Assembly: GCA_903832005.1 (NCBI GenBank)
Contig: CAIKZO010000070.1
Coordinates: 1 to 64,000 of the forward strand
Reading direction: 5' to 3'
Source: Enhydrobacter aerosaccus
GTDB taxonomy: Bacteria > Pseudomonadota > Alphaproteobacteria > Reyranellales > Reyranellaceae
Length of the DNA: 64,000 nucleotides
Shown: positions 25,948-36,973 of the stretch, piece by piece
Layout: every line of letters starts with the position of its first letter
Position numbering within the stretch: the stretch's first letter is position 1
Notes under the pieces: generated by a model
The model's database searches: none
What the model was told of the DNA's origin: nothing
The model's input: only the letters and a program-made list of their open reading frames with translations
Made by a program: the position numbers and the translations under genes

Positions 25948-26759
25948 CACGCGAGCTCCGGATAGCCGAGTGCCGCGGCCTGCCGCTCGTAATCGAGCAG
26001 CCCGGCATAGGCCGCCGGGTCCGGCATCGAAATGTTGCGCAGCCGCAGGCCTTCGAGCACGGGGCGGCGGGCCGGGTCAGCGGCCAGGCGCAACAACGCG
26101 GCTTGCAGGCGCGCGGCCTCCTCGACCGGAGTCGCGATCGACGTGACGAAGGGGATCGCCGGACTATCCGGCGTCTGGCCGATCACACGCAGCGAGTCGA
26201 CGACCTCGGGACGATGGTCCTGGAAGAAGACATAGGTCAGGCAGTCGATCGAGGCGGCGTCCAGCTCGCCCGACGCCACGCGCGCGATGCTGTTGGGATG
26301 CGTGCCGGTCTCGACGACGGACCCGAAGAAGGGCTTCCCTCCGGCGAGCCGGGCGAAGAGGAGCCGCGGCAGGTTCATCCCCGAGTTGGAGTGAAGGCTG
26401 TTGAGCGCAAAGGTCGCGCCCCTCAGATCTTCCGGCTTCTCGAAGCGGGAATCCTTGCGCACGAGGATGAAGGCGGAATGGGTGGCCTCGCCACAGCCCG
26501 GCGCGTCATAGGTCGGCACGCCGAGCAACCGATACTGACCGCTGTAGATGGTTTGCAGCGGGTAGCCACAGGTCTGGGAGAACAGGACCTCGTCGCCGAT
26601 CTTGTCGGGCACGGGACCGCGCGTGAAGGTCAGTTCAGTGGGCAGGTCCGACCGGCCGTCGCGCCGCACCTCGTCGGCGAGGGCTTCCCAGAAGGCCGCA
26701 TTCCGGGGCCGCATCTCGGGCAGATTGTACATCGGCAGGCTGGCGGTCAGCATCGTCAT
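25947..26759 (-). CDS. PhnD-like substrate-binding domain protein
   Basis: A 270-residue type-2 periplasmic-binding-fold protein of the phosphate/phosphonate class (PhnD/SsuA-like). Characteristic segments are ASLPMYNLPEMRPRNAAFW, HSAFILVRKDSRFEKPEDLR and SGELDAASIDCLTYVFF. There is no obvious signal peptide from this start, which follows a GAGAG box, so it may be cytoplasmic or use an unrecognised leader. It is coupled by overlap to the TPR gene and lies after an MFS gene, with no ABC permease nearby. A soluble sensor role is possible. Confidence 0.82.
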   Translation of the reverse strand: MTMLTASLPMYNLPEMRPRNAAFWEALADEVRRDGRSDLPTELTFTRGPVPDKIGDEVLFSQTCGYPLQTIYSGQYRLLGVPTYDAPGCGEATHSAFILVRKDSRFEKPEDLRGATFALNSLHSNSGMNLPRLLFARLAGGKPFFGSVVETGTHPNSIARVASGELDAASIDCLTYVFFQDHRPEVVDSLRVIGQTPDSPAIPFVTSIATPVEEAARLQAALLRLAADPARRPVLEGLRLRNISMPDPAAYAGLLDYERQAAALGYPELA

Positions 26760-26807
26760 TGTACTCTCGCGAACGGGACCAAATCTTCCGCCATTGGCCT
26801 TTCGCAA

Positions 26808-28169
26808 TCAAATGGGCCGCCTCTGGTGGCGCAGCCGCCGGAAACTCACAGTCGCGGCGATCGCCGCCATGCCCGCGGCCGTTCCGACGGCCAAGGTGCT
26901 GCTGTGCGCGGGATAGAGGCCGAAGAAGAGCGATACCACCGCCGCCCCCATGGTCTGGCCGAGCAACCGGGCCGTCGACAGCATGCCGCTGGCACCGCCG
27001 CTGCGCTCGCGCGGCGCGGAAGAGATGATCGTGCGGCTGTTGGGGGCCTGAAAGAATCCAAATCCTATGCCGCAGACCGTCATTCGCCAGACGATGTCGA
27101 TTGTCTCGGGATGGTCCGGCAGGGCGGCCAGCGTCGCCAGCCCAACGGAAAGCACCAGCAATCCGATGCCGCACAGAAGGCCCGAGGGATGTCGGTCGGC
27201 CAGGCGGCCGGCGATCGGTGCGATCACCGCCGTGGCCAGGGGCCATGGCGTCATCAGCAGCCCGGTCGCCACCGCATCGCGACCGAGCACGCCGTGGAAG
27301 TAGAAGGGCAGCGACACGAAGGCCAGCGTCTGGGCGGCAAACGAACAGACCGACGTTCCGATCGACAGGCCGAACACCGGTAGGCGCAGCAGATCGACCG
27401 GCAACAGCGGCGAGGCAAGCGTCAACTGACGGCGGACCAGCAGCACGCCAGCGACGAAAGCCACGGCGAGCTCGCCCGCCTGCACCCACCGGCCATCGCC
27501 ATGGCCCAGCCCATCGACGCCGATGACGAGCAAGCCGAAGGTCAGTGCGCTGAGCCCGGCACTGGCAAAGTCGAACGGATGCACCGTGCGCGGATTCACC
27601 GGTAGCGACCGCAGCGCGACCGTAAAGGCCACGATACCGATCGGCACATTCACCGCGAACAGCCAAGGCCACGCGGCCACCGAGAGGATGGCGGAGGCGA
27701 CAGTAGGCCCAAGCGCCGAGGAGGTGGCGACGACCAACGCGTTCAGTCCGATGCCGCGCCCCAGCTGGTCGCGCGGATAGATGTAGCGGATCAGCGCGCC
27801 ATTGACGCTCATGATGCCGGCCGCCCCGAAGCCTTGCAGGATGCGCGCAAGGATCAATGTCGACAGAGCGTCCGATAGTGCACAGCCAAGAGACCCCAAT
27901 GCGAATACGGCCAAGCCCACTTTGTATACGCGGCGATAACCAAAATTCTCGCCGAGCGATGCGAGCGGCAGCAGCGAGATCGTCACCGCCAGCTGGTAGG
28001 CATTGACGACCCAGACGGAGTCGGCGGGAGTGGCCCGCACATCGACCGCAATCGTCGGCAAGGCGACATTGGCGATGGTGCCGTCCAGCACCGCCATGGT
28101 GACAGCGAGGGTGACGGTAAGCATCGCCCAATAGCGCTGCGGCAACGGCAGGCCGTCGGAAACATCCAT
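26808..28169 (-). CDS. DHA2-type MFS drug/proton antiporter (EmrB/QacA-like)
   Basis: A 453-residue multidrug-efflux-type carrier with about fourteen hydrophobic segments. Family signatures include MAVLDGTIANVALPTIA in helix 1 (motif D1 of DHA2), the helix 2-3 loop GENFGYRRVYKVGL and ARILQGFGAAGIMS. The start at 28169 gives the usual short cytoplasmic N-terminus; an upstream start at 28202 adds 11 residues. No EmrA-like fusion protein or TetR regulator is adjacent. It probably exports a hydrophobic compound. Confidence 0.9.
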   Translation of the reverse strand: MDVSDGLPLPQRYWAMLTVTLAVTMAVLDGTIANVALPTIAVDVRATPADSVWVVNAYQLAVTISLLPLASLGENFGYRRVYKVGLAVFALGSLGCALSDALSTLILARILQGFGAAGIMSVNGALIRYIYPRDQLGRGIGLNALVVATSSALGPTVASAILSVAAWPWLFAVNVPIGIVAFTVALRSLPVNPRTVHPFDFASAGLSALTFGLLVIGVDGLGHGDGRWVQAGELAVAFVAGVLLVRRQLTLASPLLPVDLLRLPVFGLSIGTSVCSFAAQTLAFVSLPFYFHGVLGRDAVATGLLMTPWPLATAVIAPIAGRLADRHPSGLLCGIGLLVLSVGLATLAALPDHPETIDIVWRMTVCGIGFGFFQAPNSRTIISSAPRERSGGASGMLSTARLLGQTMGAAVVSLFFGLYPAHSSTLAVGTAAGMAAIAATVSFRRLRHQRRPI

Positions 28170-28234
28170 GACTGTTTGTATCGATCCGATGCAGCGGATC
28201 AACGCTCTTTCAGCGCGACATTACCGCTGCACGA

Positions 28235-28453
28235 CTATTCGGCGGCGAGCAGGCCTATCGCAAGTTCCGCGTCTTTCGGATGCGCAGAGCTGACCTCACC
28301 GGACGGTCTATGGGCGCGATCATTGCGCATTCGTGACATCCGCCCGCGTCGTGACGCGCCTTTGGCAATTTCACGGAGAAGCGAGACTTCGCGGAGGATG
28401 AACTGCTTTCGTTCGAGCACGGACAAGGCCTTCATGATCCCAACAATGTTCAA
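28235..28453 (-). CDS. Small hypothetical protein
   Basis: A 72-residue basic protein of unknown function, or 66 residues if it starts at the inner ATG (28435). The first half, MKALSVLERKQFILREVSLL, is a likely amphipathic helix. The second half is Arg- and Ser-rich with no recognisable motif. It sits between the divergent glgE operon and the MFS gene. The coding call rests on open frame and helix pattern only. Confidence 0.4.
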   Translation of the reverse strand: MNIVGIMKALSVLERKQFILREVSLLREIAKGASRRGRMSRMRNDRAHRPSGEVSSAHPKDAELAIGLLAAE

Positions 28454-28542
28454 ACGACGACAAGGTTGCGCGACAAAATCGCGAACTCCGGCTTTTCACC
28501 GTCGATGGCGCAACCATTTGGCGTGAAACGGCTTTTGTCCCT

Positions 28543-31485
28543 ATGGAGTGGCGAGGCACAGGCGGGGCGACCGCTCTTTCGCGAAAAATTTACTACATGG
28601 AGTCGCGACTCGCTGGACCTGTCGCCGGATGGAGGCCGCATCTTCATCGTGCGCAGGCGCTGGGCTTCGATCATCTTTGCATTCCCCCCGTATTCTCTCC
28701 CGGTCCGACGGGAAATGTCTTTCTCGCCGCCGAGGTCGAAGGTTCCGATCGTACCGTCGAGGCCGCGAGCGCTCTTTGTAAAGAACACGGGCTCGCCCTT
28801 CTCCTAGACGTCGTTCTCGATCGTGTGGCCGCAGACGGTCCGCTTGCACGATCCCTGCCAACACATCCTTCCTCGACCGATGGCACGATTGTGGATCCGA
28901 GGCAGGACACCGCGCTGGCCGTCACCCTCCGATATGACGGCGGTGCGGAAACACTCCTGACGCGCTTCTGGATCGACCATCTCGAAAAATTGGGACAGAG
29001 CGGTGCGACCGGCTTTCGCCTGCTGGGAATCGATCAGGTACCGCCACGCGTCCTGGGCGAGATCAGGCGCGCCGTTCCCCATCTCGCCTTCCTGGCCTGG
29101 ACGCCCGGTATCTCGCGCGAGCGCCTGACACGACTGGCTGATGTCGGTCTCGACGGCGTCTTTGCCTCGACGCCGTGGTGGGATGGCAAGGCCAGCTGGT
29201 ACGTCGAGGAGCACGAGGCGTTGCGGCGGATCGCGCCGGTCATCGCGCCCGTGGAAGCGCCCTTCGGCGAGCGGTTGGCCGAACGCGGCCTCGCGCATAG
29301 CCGGCGGATACTCAAGATCGCGGCAGCCACCGGCGATGGTTTGCTGGTGCCCATGGGCTTTGAATTCGGTTCGCGACGACGGCTCGATCCACGCTTCACC
29401 AGCGTCCACGACCTGCCGGAGGCCTCCCGTAATGCCAAGGGCGACCTCGACGCCGACATCACGGAAGCCAATGTCATGGTCGACCGGCTCGCGTCGAGCG
29501 GCCGCACTCTGCTCGCTCTTACGGGCCCTGGCAGCAAGATCACCCGAATTCGCCGCGGCATGGAGACTGTCATTTCCATCACACCGGACGACGTCGACAT
29601 CACAACCGAGGAGCCCGCACCCGCGATCGTCGATCCCGGCCGGCAACGCACCCTGGCCTTGCGCAATGCCACCAAGGCACCGCGCATCGTGATCGACAAC
29701 ATCACGCCCCGGGTCGATGGCGGCCGCTTCGCCGCCAAGCGCTGCATCGGCCAATCCGTCACGGTGGAAGCCGACGTCTACATGGACGGGCATGACGTGC
29801 TGGCCGTCGATCTGCAGTGGAAGCCGCTCGATGAGGCGGACTGGCGTCAGGAGCCGATGAAGCATATCGGCAACGATCGCTGGCAGGCCACGATGACGCC
29901 GAGCCGTGTGGGACGTTGGACCTTCACCGTCGAGGCCGCGCTAGACGAGTTGGCTACCGTGCGCCATGCGCTCGAGCTTAAGAAGTCGGCAGGCGTCGAT
30001 GTCTCGGTCGAGACGGCGGAAGAGAAAGCACTGGTGGAATCGGGCGTGTATCGCTCCTTCACCGTGCGTCACGAGCCTGCGCTCCTGCTCGACGTCGAAC
30101 GCACCCAGGCCGGCTTCGCAAGCTGGTACGAACTCTTTCCGCGCTCGATCACCGACGATCCCAAGCGGCACGGCACCTTCACCGACGTGATCGGCACCTT
30201 GCCGCGCGTGCGCGACATGGGCTTCGACGTGCTCTACTTCCCACCAATCCATCCGATCGGCCGAAGCCATCGCAAAGGCCGCAACAACACGCTGACGCCG
30301 ACACCGGACGATGTGGGCAGCGCCTACGCCATCGGCAGCGACGAGGGCGGACACGAGGCGCTACACCCGCAGCTCGGCACGCTCGACGACTTCCGGCGCC
30401 TGGTGGCGGTGGCGCGCGACAATGGTCTCGAGATCGCCATCGACTTCGCCATCCAGTGCTCGCCCGACCATCCGTGGCTCAAGGAACATCCGGACTGGTT
30501 CCGCCATCGACCGGACGGGACGATCAAGCACGCCGAGAATCCTCCCAAGAAGTATGAAGACATCGTGAACGTCGACTTCTACGCCGAGGGCGCGATTCCC
30601 GACCTATGGGCCGCGCTGCGCGACGTCGTGCTGTTCTGGGCCAAGGAAGGCGTGCGCATCTTCCGCGTCGACAATCCGCACACCAAGCCTCTGCCCTTCT
30701 GGCACTGGATGATCGCCGACATTCGCGGCCGCTATCCTGACGCAATGTTCCTGGCGGAAGCCTTCACCCGGCCAAAAATGATGTATCGCCTTGCCAAGGT
30801 CGGCTTCTCGCAATCCTACAGCTACTTCACCTGGCGCAACACCAAGCAGGAGCTGACGGACTATCTCACCGAGCTCTCGACCACGGATGTCGCCGAGTTC
30901 TTCCGGCCGAATTTCTTCGTCAACACGCCCGACATCAACCCCTACTACCTGCAAGGCTCCGGGCGCGCCGGGTTCGTGATCCGCGCCGTGCTTGCCGCGA
31001 CACTGTCGGGCCTGTGGGGCGTCTACTCCGGCTTCGAGATCTGCGAAGCGGCTGCCCTTCCCGGACGTGAGGAATATCTCGATTCGGAAAAATACGAGAT
31101 CCGCATCCGCGACTTCAACGCGCCTGGCAACATCGTGGGCGAGATCACCGCACTCAACCGCATCCGCAAGGCGCATCCAGCGTTGCATAGCCATCTCGGC
31201 GTCTCTTTCTATAACTCGAGCAACGACCAGGTCATCGCCTACGGCAAGACCGCGCCCGGCCACGACGACATGATCTTCACGGTGCTGAGCCTCGATCCGC
31301 ACCATGCGCAGGAGACGAGCTTCGAGATCCCGCTCTGGCACTGGAAGCTGCCGGACCACGGCTCGCTCGAAGCCGAGGACCTGATGACCGGACGGCGCTT
31401 CACTCTGGGCGGCAAGCGGCAATGGCTACGACTTGATCCTTCATCGGCGCCTTTTGCGCTGTGGCGACTGTGGAGCACGGCATGA
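28543..31485 (+). CDS. glgE: Alpha-1,4-glucan:maltose-1-phosphate maltosyltransferase
   Basis: GlgE extends alpha-1,4-glucans using maltose-1-phosphate (GH13_3). The 980-residue protein is about 300 residues longer than mycobacterial GlgE. Residues 1-370 are an extra, degenerate amylase-like domain. About 380-500 form the DUF3416 N-terminal sandwich. Then comes the catalytic barrel with nucleophile D710 in FRVDNPHTKP and acid/base E739 in FLAEAFTRP, and last a beta-sandwich. The true start could be slightly later, but KIYYMESRLAGPVAGW near the N-terminus fits the family. It opens a seven-gene operon and overlaps treS by 4 bases. The usual GlgE partner, maltokinase, is fused to the next protein. 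Confidence 0.93.
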   Translation: MEWRGTGGATALSRKIYYMESRLAGPVAGWRPHLHRAQALGFDHLCIPPVFSPGPTGNVFLAAEVEGSDRTVEAASALCKEHGLALLLDVVLDRVAADGPLARSLPTHPSSTDGTIVDPRQDTALAVTLRYDGGAETLLTRFWIDHLEKLGQSGATGFRLLGIDQVPPRVLGEIRRAVPHLAFLAWTPGISRERLTRLADVGLDGVFASTPWWDGKASWYVEEHEALRRIAPVIAPVEAPFGERLAERGLAHSRRILKIAAATGDGLLVPMGFEFGSRRRLDPRFTSVHDLPEASRNAKGDLDADITEANVMVDRLASSGRTLLALTGPGSKITRIRRGMETVISITPDDVDITTEEPAPAIVDPGRQRTLALRNATKAPRIVIDNITPRVDGGRFAAKRCIGQSVTVEADVYMDGHDVLAVDLQWKPLDEADWRQEPMKHIGNDRWQATMTPSRVGRWTFTVEAALDELATVRHALELKKSAGVDVSVETAEEKALVESGVYRSFTVRHEPALLLDVERTQAGFASWYELFPRSITDDPKRHGTFTDVIGTLPRVRDMGFDVLYFPPIHPIGRSHRKGRNNTLTPTPDDVGSAYAIGSDEGGHEALHPQLGTLDDFRRLVAVARDNGLEIAIDFAIQCSPDHPWLKEHPDWFRHRPDGTIKHAENPPKKYEDIVNVDFYAEGAIPDLWAALRDVVLFWAKEGVRIFRVDNPHTKPLPFWHWMIADIRGRYPDAMFLAEAFTRPKMMYRLAKVGFSQSYSYFTWRNTKQELTDYLTELSTTDVAEFFRPNFFVNTPDINPYYLQGSGRAGFVIRAVLAATLSGLWGVYSGFEICEAAALPGREEYLDSEKYEIRIRDFNAPGNIVGEITALNRIRKAHPALHSHLGVSFYNSSNDQVIAYGKTAPGHDDMIFTVLSLDPHHAQETSFEIPLWHWKLPDHGSLEAEDLMTGRRFTLGGKRQWLRLDPSSAPFALWRLWSTA

Positions 31486-34400
31486 ACGCCCCTACCCCCG
31501 AATTCGCTGCCCAGATCGTCAAGTCGGCCGACCAGGCCCTCTGGTACAAGGACGCGATCATCTACCAGGTCCATGTGAAGTCGTTCTTCGATTCCAACGA
31601 CGATGGCATCGGCGACTTTCCCGGCCTGATCTCGAAGCTCGATTACATCGCCGACCTCGGCGTCAACACGCTCTGGCTGCTGCCCTTCTATCCGTCGCCG
31701 CGGCTCGATGACGGCTACGACATCAGCGACTACCGCTCGGTCCATCCCGAGTACGGCACCATGGCAGATGTGAAACGCTTCATTGCCGCCGCCCACAAGC
31801 GCGGCCTGCGCGTGATCACCGAACTGGTCATCAACCACACGTCCGACCAGCATCCGTGGTTCCAGCGCGCCCGCCGCGCCAAGCCCGGCTCGGCGCTCCG
31901 CGACTTCTACGTCTGGTCCGACACCGACCAGAAGTACCAGGGCACGCGCATCATCTTCGTCGATACGGAGCGTTCGAACTGGACGTGGGATCCTGTCGCC
32001 AATGCCTTCTACTGGCATCGCTTCTATTCCCATCAGCCCGACCTCAACTTCGACAATCCGAAGGTGATGGAAGCCGTGCTGAGCGTGATGCGCTTCTGGC
32101 TCGACCTCGGCATCGACGGCTTGCGGCTCGACGCCGTGCCCTATCTCGTCGAACGCGAGGGCACCAACAACGAGAACTTGCCCGAGACCCATGTCATCCT
32201 GAAGCGCATCCGCGCCGAGCTGGACAGGTCTTATCCCGACCGCATGCTGCTGGCCGAGGCCAATCAGTGGCCCGAGGACACCAAGGACTATTTCGGCCAG
32301 GGCGACGAATGCCACATGGCCTTCCATTTCCCGTTGATGCCGCGCATGTACATGGCATTGGCGCGCGAGGATCGCTTCCCGATCACCGACATCATGCGCC
32401 AGACGCCGCAGATCCCCGACGCCTGCCAATGGGCGATCTTCCTGCGCAACCACGACGAGCTCACCCTCGAAATGGTGACCGACTCCGAGCGCGACTATCT
32501 CTGGCAAACGTATGCCACCGACCGGCGCGCGCGCATCAACCTCGGCATCCGCCGGCGTCTGGCGCCGCTGCTCGAGCGCGACCGCCGCCGCATCGAACTG
32601 CTGAACTGCCTGCTGCTGTCGATGCCAGGCACGCCCGTGATCTACTATGGCGACGAGATCGGCATGGGCGACAACATCCGCCTCGGCGACCGCGATGGCG
32701 TGCGCACGCCGATGCAATGGGCGCCCGATCGCAATGGCGGCTTCTCGCGCGCCGACTTCAATGCGCTGACCTTGCCCACGATCATGGACCCGCTCTACGG
32801 CTACGAGACGGTGAACGTCGAGGCCGCCTCACGCGATCCCTATTCGCTGCTGCACTGGACGCGCCGCATGCTCTCGGTGCGCCGCACGCATGCAGCCTTC
32901 GGTCGCGGCACGCTGCGCTTCCTGTATCCGAGGAATCGCAAGGTGCTCGCCTATCTGCGCGAGCATGAAGGCGAAGCGCTCCTCTGCGTGGCCAACGTCT
33001 CGCGCACGCCGCAAGCCGTGGAGCTCGACCTGTCGGAGTTCGCCGGGCGCGTGCCGATCGAGCTGAACGGTGGCTCGCTGTTCCCGCCGGTCGGTCAGCT
33101 CACGTATCTGCTCACCCTGCCGCCCTTCGGATTTTATTGGTTCATCCTCGCCAAGGAAAGCGACGCCCCGTCATGGCACACACCCGCGCCCGAGCCGATG
33201 CCTGATTACGTGACCCTCGTATTGCGCGACACGCTCGGCGACGGTCTCAAGCTGTCGGCCGACCCGTTGCTCAACCGCGACACCCTGCCGGCCTACCTCA
33301 CCAAGCGCCGCTGGTTTTCCGCCAAGAGCGACAAGCTCGATACAGCGCACCTCGCCTATACGGCACGCCTCCCGGGCGGCGATCGCGAGCTCTTGTTGGC
33401 CGAGGTCGAAACGACGAGCGGCGGCGCCGCCACGCGTTGGCTTTTGCCGCTGTCGATCATCTGGGAAGATGAGTCTTCCGGTGCCCTCCCCGGCCAGCTG
33501 GCCCTCGCCCGCGTGCGTCGTGGTCGCCGGGTCGGCCTGTTGACGGATGCCTTCGCGCTGCCGGCCTTCGCCCAGCAGATGACGACTCTGTTGGCCGACG
33601 CCGCCACCATCGATACGCCGGAAGGCCAGATCCTGTTCAAGCCGACGCCGGAGATGGAGGAGTCGCTCCGTCGCAAGCCGGACGCGCCGGTGATGTGGCT
33701 GACCGCCGAGCAATCGAACAGCTCCCTGATCGTCGACGATGCCGTGATGCTCAAGATCTTCCGCAAAGTCACGGCAGGCGATCATCCGGAAGCGGAGATG
33801 GGCCGTTACCTGACGGCGCATGGCTACATGAACTCGCCGCTGCTGCTGGGCGAAGTCGTACGGGTCGATGCCGAGGGGCAGCAGCATTCGCTGGCCGTGG
33901 CGCAGAGCTTCATCCGCAATCAGGGTGACGCCTGGACCTGGACGCTCAACCAGTTCAAGCGCGCGCTCGATCATCTCGGCATCCACGAAGCGGCCGCCCA
34001 GTCGCGCGCCGACGACGTGGAGGACTACAAGGACTTCGCGGCGACCATCGGCCGGCAGCTCGCGGCCATGCATGTGGTTCTGGCACGTCCCACCGACGAC
34101 GAGGCGTTCAAGCCCCAGGTTGCGACGAAGGCTGACGTCGCCCGCTGGCGCGAACGCACCGATGCGCTGCTCACACAGGCCTTCGACCTGATCGCCAACC
34201 GCACGAAGACCAACGACGGCGACGACACGATCGCCGAGCAGTTGCTGGCCCAGCGCGAGACGCTCTCCGCCGAGATGGACCGGCTGCAGGCAGCCGCCCT
34301 GGGCGCATTGATGACGCGCATTCATGGCGACTTCCATCTCGGCCAGGTGCTGGTGGCCACCGGTGATGCCTACATCATCGACTTCGAAGGCGAACCCGGC

Positions 34401-34778
34401 CGGCCACTCGCCGAGCGGCGTGGCAAGGCCAGCCCCTTGCGCGACGTGGCGGGCCTCTTGCGCTCGTTCGATTATGCCGTTGCCACGACCCTCGATCCCA
34501 AGAGCCTGGCCAGCGCCACCTTGCCGGAAGACGTGCGCAGCCGCTTCGTCTCGCGCCTGCGCGACGGCGCCAGCAAGGCGTTCCTCGACGCCTATTACGC
34601 CGGCGTCTCCGAACTGGCCGGGCTGAAGAGCGAGGAGCTGCTCGACTTCTTCCTGATCGAGAAGGCCGCCTACGAGGTGATCTACGAGGCCTCGAACCGG
34701 CCGGCCTGGCTCTCGATCCCACTGCAGGGGCTGCACCGCCTCGTCAGCCACATCATCTCCAAGGGAGGCTCGGCATGA
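31482..34778 (+). CDS. treS: Trehalose synthase-maltokinase fusion
   Basis: A 1,098-residue bifunctional enzyme. Residues 1-555 are GH13_16 trehalose synthase, which interconverts trehalose and maltose, with nucleophile D217 in [10 protein letters not shown] and acid/base E259 in [12 protein letters not shown]. From about residue 570 to the end lies maltokinase (Pep2/Mak), which phosphorylates maltose with ATP; its kinase-fold motifs are [12 protein letters not shown] (about 946) and YIIDFEGEP (about 964). Fusion delivers maltose straight to the kinase and then to GlgE. The ATG at 31482 overlaps the glgE stop; a start 21 bases earlier is possible. Confidence 0.95.
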   Translation: MNAPTPEFAAQIVKSADQALWYKDAIIYQVHVKSFFDSNDDGIGDFPGLISKLDYIADLGVNTLWLLPFYPSPRLDDGYDISDYRSVHPEYGTMADVKRFIAAAHKRGLRVITELVINHTSDQHPWFQRARRAKPGSALRDFYVWSDTDQKYQGTRIIFVDTERSNWTWDPVANAFYWHRFYSHQPDLNFDNPKVMEAVLSVMRFWLDLGIDGLRLDAVPYLVEREGTNNENLPETHVILKRIRAELDRSYPDRMLLAEANQWPEDTKDYFGQGDECHMAFHFPLMPRMYMALAREDRFPITDIMRQTPQIPDACQWAIFLRNHDELTLEMVTDSERDYLWQTYATDRRARINLGIRRRLAPLLERDRRRIELLNCLLLSMPGTPVIYYGDEIGMGDNIRLGDRDGVRTPMQWAPDRNGGFSRADFNALTLPTIMDPLYGYETVNVEAASRDPYSLLHWTRRMLSVRRTHAAFGRGTLRFLYPRNRKVLAYLREHEGEALLCVANVSRTPQAVELDLSEFAGRVPIELNGGSLFPPVGQLTYLLTLPPFGFYWFILAKESDAPSWHTPAPEPMPDYVTLVLRDTLGDGLKLSADPLLNRDTLPAYLTKRRWFSAKSDKLDTAHLAYTARLPGGDRELLLAEVETTSGGAATRWLLPLSIIWEDESSGALPGQLALARVRRGRRVGLLTDAFALPAFAQQMTTLLADAATIDTPEGQILFKPTPEMEESLRRKPDAPVMWLTAEQSNSSLIVDDAVMLKIFRKVTAGDHPEAEMGRYLTAHGYMNSPLLLGEVVRVDAEGQQHSLAVAQSFIRNQGDAWTWTLNQFKRALDHLGIHEAAAQSRADDVEDYKDFAATIGRQLAAMHVVLARPTDDEAFKPQVATKADVARWRERTDALLTQAFDLIANRTKTNDGDDTIAEQLLAQRETLSAEMDRLQAAALGALMTRIHGDFHLGQVLVATGDAYIIDFEGEPGRPLAERRGKASPLRDVAGLLRSFDYAVATTLDPKSLASATLPEDVRSRFVSRLRDGASKAFLDAYYAGVSELAGLKSEELLDFFLIEKAAYEVIYEASNRPAWLSIPLQGLHRLVSHIISKGGSA

Positions 34779-36970
34779 CACCGCCCGCCACCGCACGCCA
34801 GACCCTCGTGCGCGAAGAAGCCGATGCGCTGGCCTATGCGCGCCACGGAGATCCTTTCAAGGTGCTCGGTCCGCAGGAGACACCGGAGGGCCGCGTCATC
34901 CGCGCCTTCCTGCCCGGCGCCGAGTCCGTCGACATCCTGCGCCGCAAGGATCGCGTACGTCTGGGCACGCTGGCCAAATCGACATCCGAGGGCCTGTTCG
35001 AGGGACCGATCGCCGACCGCTCACCCTATCTCCTACAGATCGCCTGGCCCGGTGCGATTCAAGAGACGGAAGATCCTTATTCCTTCGAGCCGCGGTTGGG
35101 CGATCTCGACCTGCATCTGTTCAATGAAGGGCGCCATTTCGAAATGGCCCAAGCGCTGGGCGCCAATCCGGCGATGGTCGATGGCGTCACGGGCGTAACC
35201 TTCGCCGTTTGGGCGCCCAACGCGAGCCGTGTCGCGGTGGTCGGCGACTTCAATGCCTGGGACACGCGGCGACATCCGATGCGACTGCGCTATCCGTCGG
35301 GCGTCTGGGAGATCTTCGTGCCGCGCCTCGGCGCCGGCGCCCACTACAAGTTCGACATCGTCGGCCGCAATGGCGAGCGCCTGCCGCAGAAGGCCGATCC
35401 GGTCGCGCAACAGAGCGAGAAGCCGCCGCATACCGCCTCGATCGTACCCTCGCCTGAACCACTGGTCTGGAGCGATGCCGACTGGATGTCCTCGCGCGCC
35501 AAGCGCCACGCCCCCGACGCGGCGATCTCGATCTACGAGGTGCACCTCGGCTCATGGATGCAGCTCGACGGCGGCCTGTCATGGGACAGCGTCGCGGAGA
35601 AGCTGATCCCCTATGTCGTCGACATGGGCTTCACCCATCTGGAATTGCTGCCCATCACCGAACATCCGTTCGGCGGCTCGTGGGGCTACCAGCCACTCGG
35701 CATGTTCGCGCCGACGGCGCGGTTCGGGTCTCCCGACGGCTTCGCCCGCTTCGTCGATCGCCTGCATGCCGCGGGCATCGGCCTGATCCTTGACTGGGTG
35801 CCAGCTCACTTCCCGACCGACAGCCACGGGCTCGCCCGCTTCGACGGGACTGCGCTGTACGAAAATCTCGACCCGCGCGAAGGCTTTCATCGCGACTGGA
35901 ACACCTTCATCTATAATTTCGGTCGGCGCGAGGTTCAGGGCTTCCTGATCGCGAGTGCGCTCTATTGGCTGGAGCATTTCCACATCGATGCGCTGCGCGT
36001 CGATGCGGTCGCCTCGATGCTCTATCGCGACTACAGCCGCCCGGCCAACGACTGGGTCCCCAACATCCATGGCGGCCGAGAGAATCTCGAGGCCGTGGGC
36101 TTCCTGCAGCATCTGAACGCCGTGGTGACCGAGCGCTGCCCGGGCGCAATGGTGATCGCCGAGGAATCGACGGCCTGGCCGGGCGTCACCCAGCCAGTTT
36201 CCAACCGCGGCCTCGGCTTCTCTTACAAATGGAACATGGGCTGGATGCACGACTCGCTCCAGTACATCGAGCACGATCCGATCCATCGGGCCTGGCATCA
36301 CGACGAGATTACCTTCGGCCTGCTCTACGCTTTCTCGGAGCGTTTCATCCTGCCGATCTCGCACGACGAAGTCGTGCACGGCAAAGGCTCGCTGCTCGCC
36401 AAGATGCCGGGCGACCGTTGGCAGAAGTTCGCCAACCTGCGCGCCTACCTCGGGTTCATGTGGACCCATCCCGGCAAGAAGCTCCTGTTCATGGGCTGCG
36501 AGATCGCCCAGGAGCGCGAGTGGAACCACGACAGTCAGATCGACTGGCACCTGCTGGGCGATCCCGCCCATGCCGGCATCCAGCGCCTGCTGCGCGACCT
36601 CAATCGGCTCTACCGCGCCGAGCCTGCCCTGCACGAGCGCGACACCGAACCGAGCGGCTTCCGTTGGATCGTGGGCGACGATCGCGCCAACTCCGTCTTC
36701 TGCTACCTGCGTAGCGGCGGCAACGATGCGGCACCGGTCCTCGTTGTCTGCAACATGACGCCCACCCCCCATCATAACTACCGCGTCGGCGTGCCTCATC
36801 ACGGCGCGTGGAAAGAGATCGCCAACACCGACTCGCAATTCTACGGCGGCAGCAACATGGGCAATCAGGGCGTCGTGCAGTCGAGCCAGCAGCCGGCGCA
36901 CGGCGAGCAGCAGTCGATCGAACTCACCCTGCCGCCGCTATCCACCATCATGCTGCGAGCCGAGACCTAA
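34775..36970 (+). CDS. glgB: 1,4-alpha-glucan branching enzyme
   Basis: GlgB cuts alpha-1,4 chains and re-attaches them as alpha-1,6 branches (GH13_9). The 731-residue protein has both N-terminal carbohydrate-binding sandwiches: N1 at about 20-115 ([13 protein letters not shown]) and N2 at about 125-230 ([20 protein letters not shown]). The catalytic barrel follows, with nucleophile D410 in [10 protein letters not shown] and acid/base E463 in [10 protein letters not shown], and then a C-terminal beta domain. It supplies branched product for GlgE extension. It overlaps treS by 4 bases and ends 3 bases before glgX. Confidence 0.96.
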   Translation: MTPPATARQTLVREEADALAYARHGDPFKVLGPQETPEGRVIRAFLPGAESVDILRRKDRVRLGTLAKSTSEGLFEGPIADRSPYLLQIAWPGAIQETEDPYSFEPRLGDLDLHLFNEGRHFEMAQALGANPAMVDGVTGVTFAVWAPNASRVAVVGDFNAWDTRRHPMRLRYPSGVWEIFVPRLGAGAHYKFDIVGRNGERLPQKADPVAQQSEKPPHTASIVPSPEPLVWSDADWMSSRAKRHAPDAAISIYEVHLGSWMQLDGGLSWDSVAEKLIPYVVDMGFTHLELLPITEHPFGGSWGYQPLGMFAPTARFGSPDGFARFVDRLHAAGIGLILDWVPAHFPTDSHGLARFDGTALYENLDPREGFHRDWNTFIYNFGRREVQGFLIASALYWLEHFHIDALRVDAVASMLYRDYSRPANDWVPNIHGGRENLEAVGFLQHLNAVVTERCPGAMVIAEESTAWPGVTQPVSNRGLGFSYKWNMGWMHDSLQYIEHDPIHRAWHHDEITFGLLYAFSERFILPISHDEVVHGKGSLLAKMPGDRWQKFANLRAYLGFMWTHPGKKLLFMGCEIAQEREWNHDSQIDWHLLGDPAHAGIQRLLRDLNRLYRAEPALHERDTEPSGFRWIVGDDRANSVFCYLRSGGNDAAPVLVVCNMTPTPHHNYRVGVPHHGAWKEIANTDSQFYGGSNMGNQGVVQSSQQPAHGEQQSIELTLPPLSTIMLRAET

Positions 36971-36973
36971 CCG

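Noticed and set aside
24253-25965. 570-codon plus-strand open frame
   Set aside because: Antisense to the TPR gene and rich in His/Arg runs typical of GC-rich shadows; no family features.
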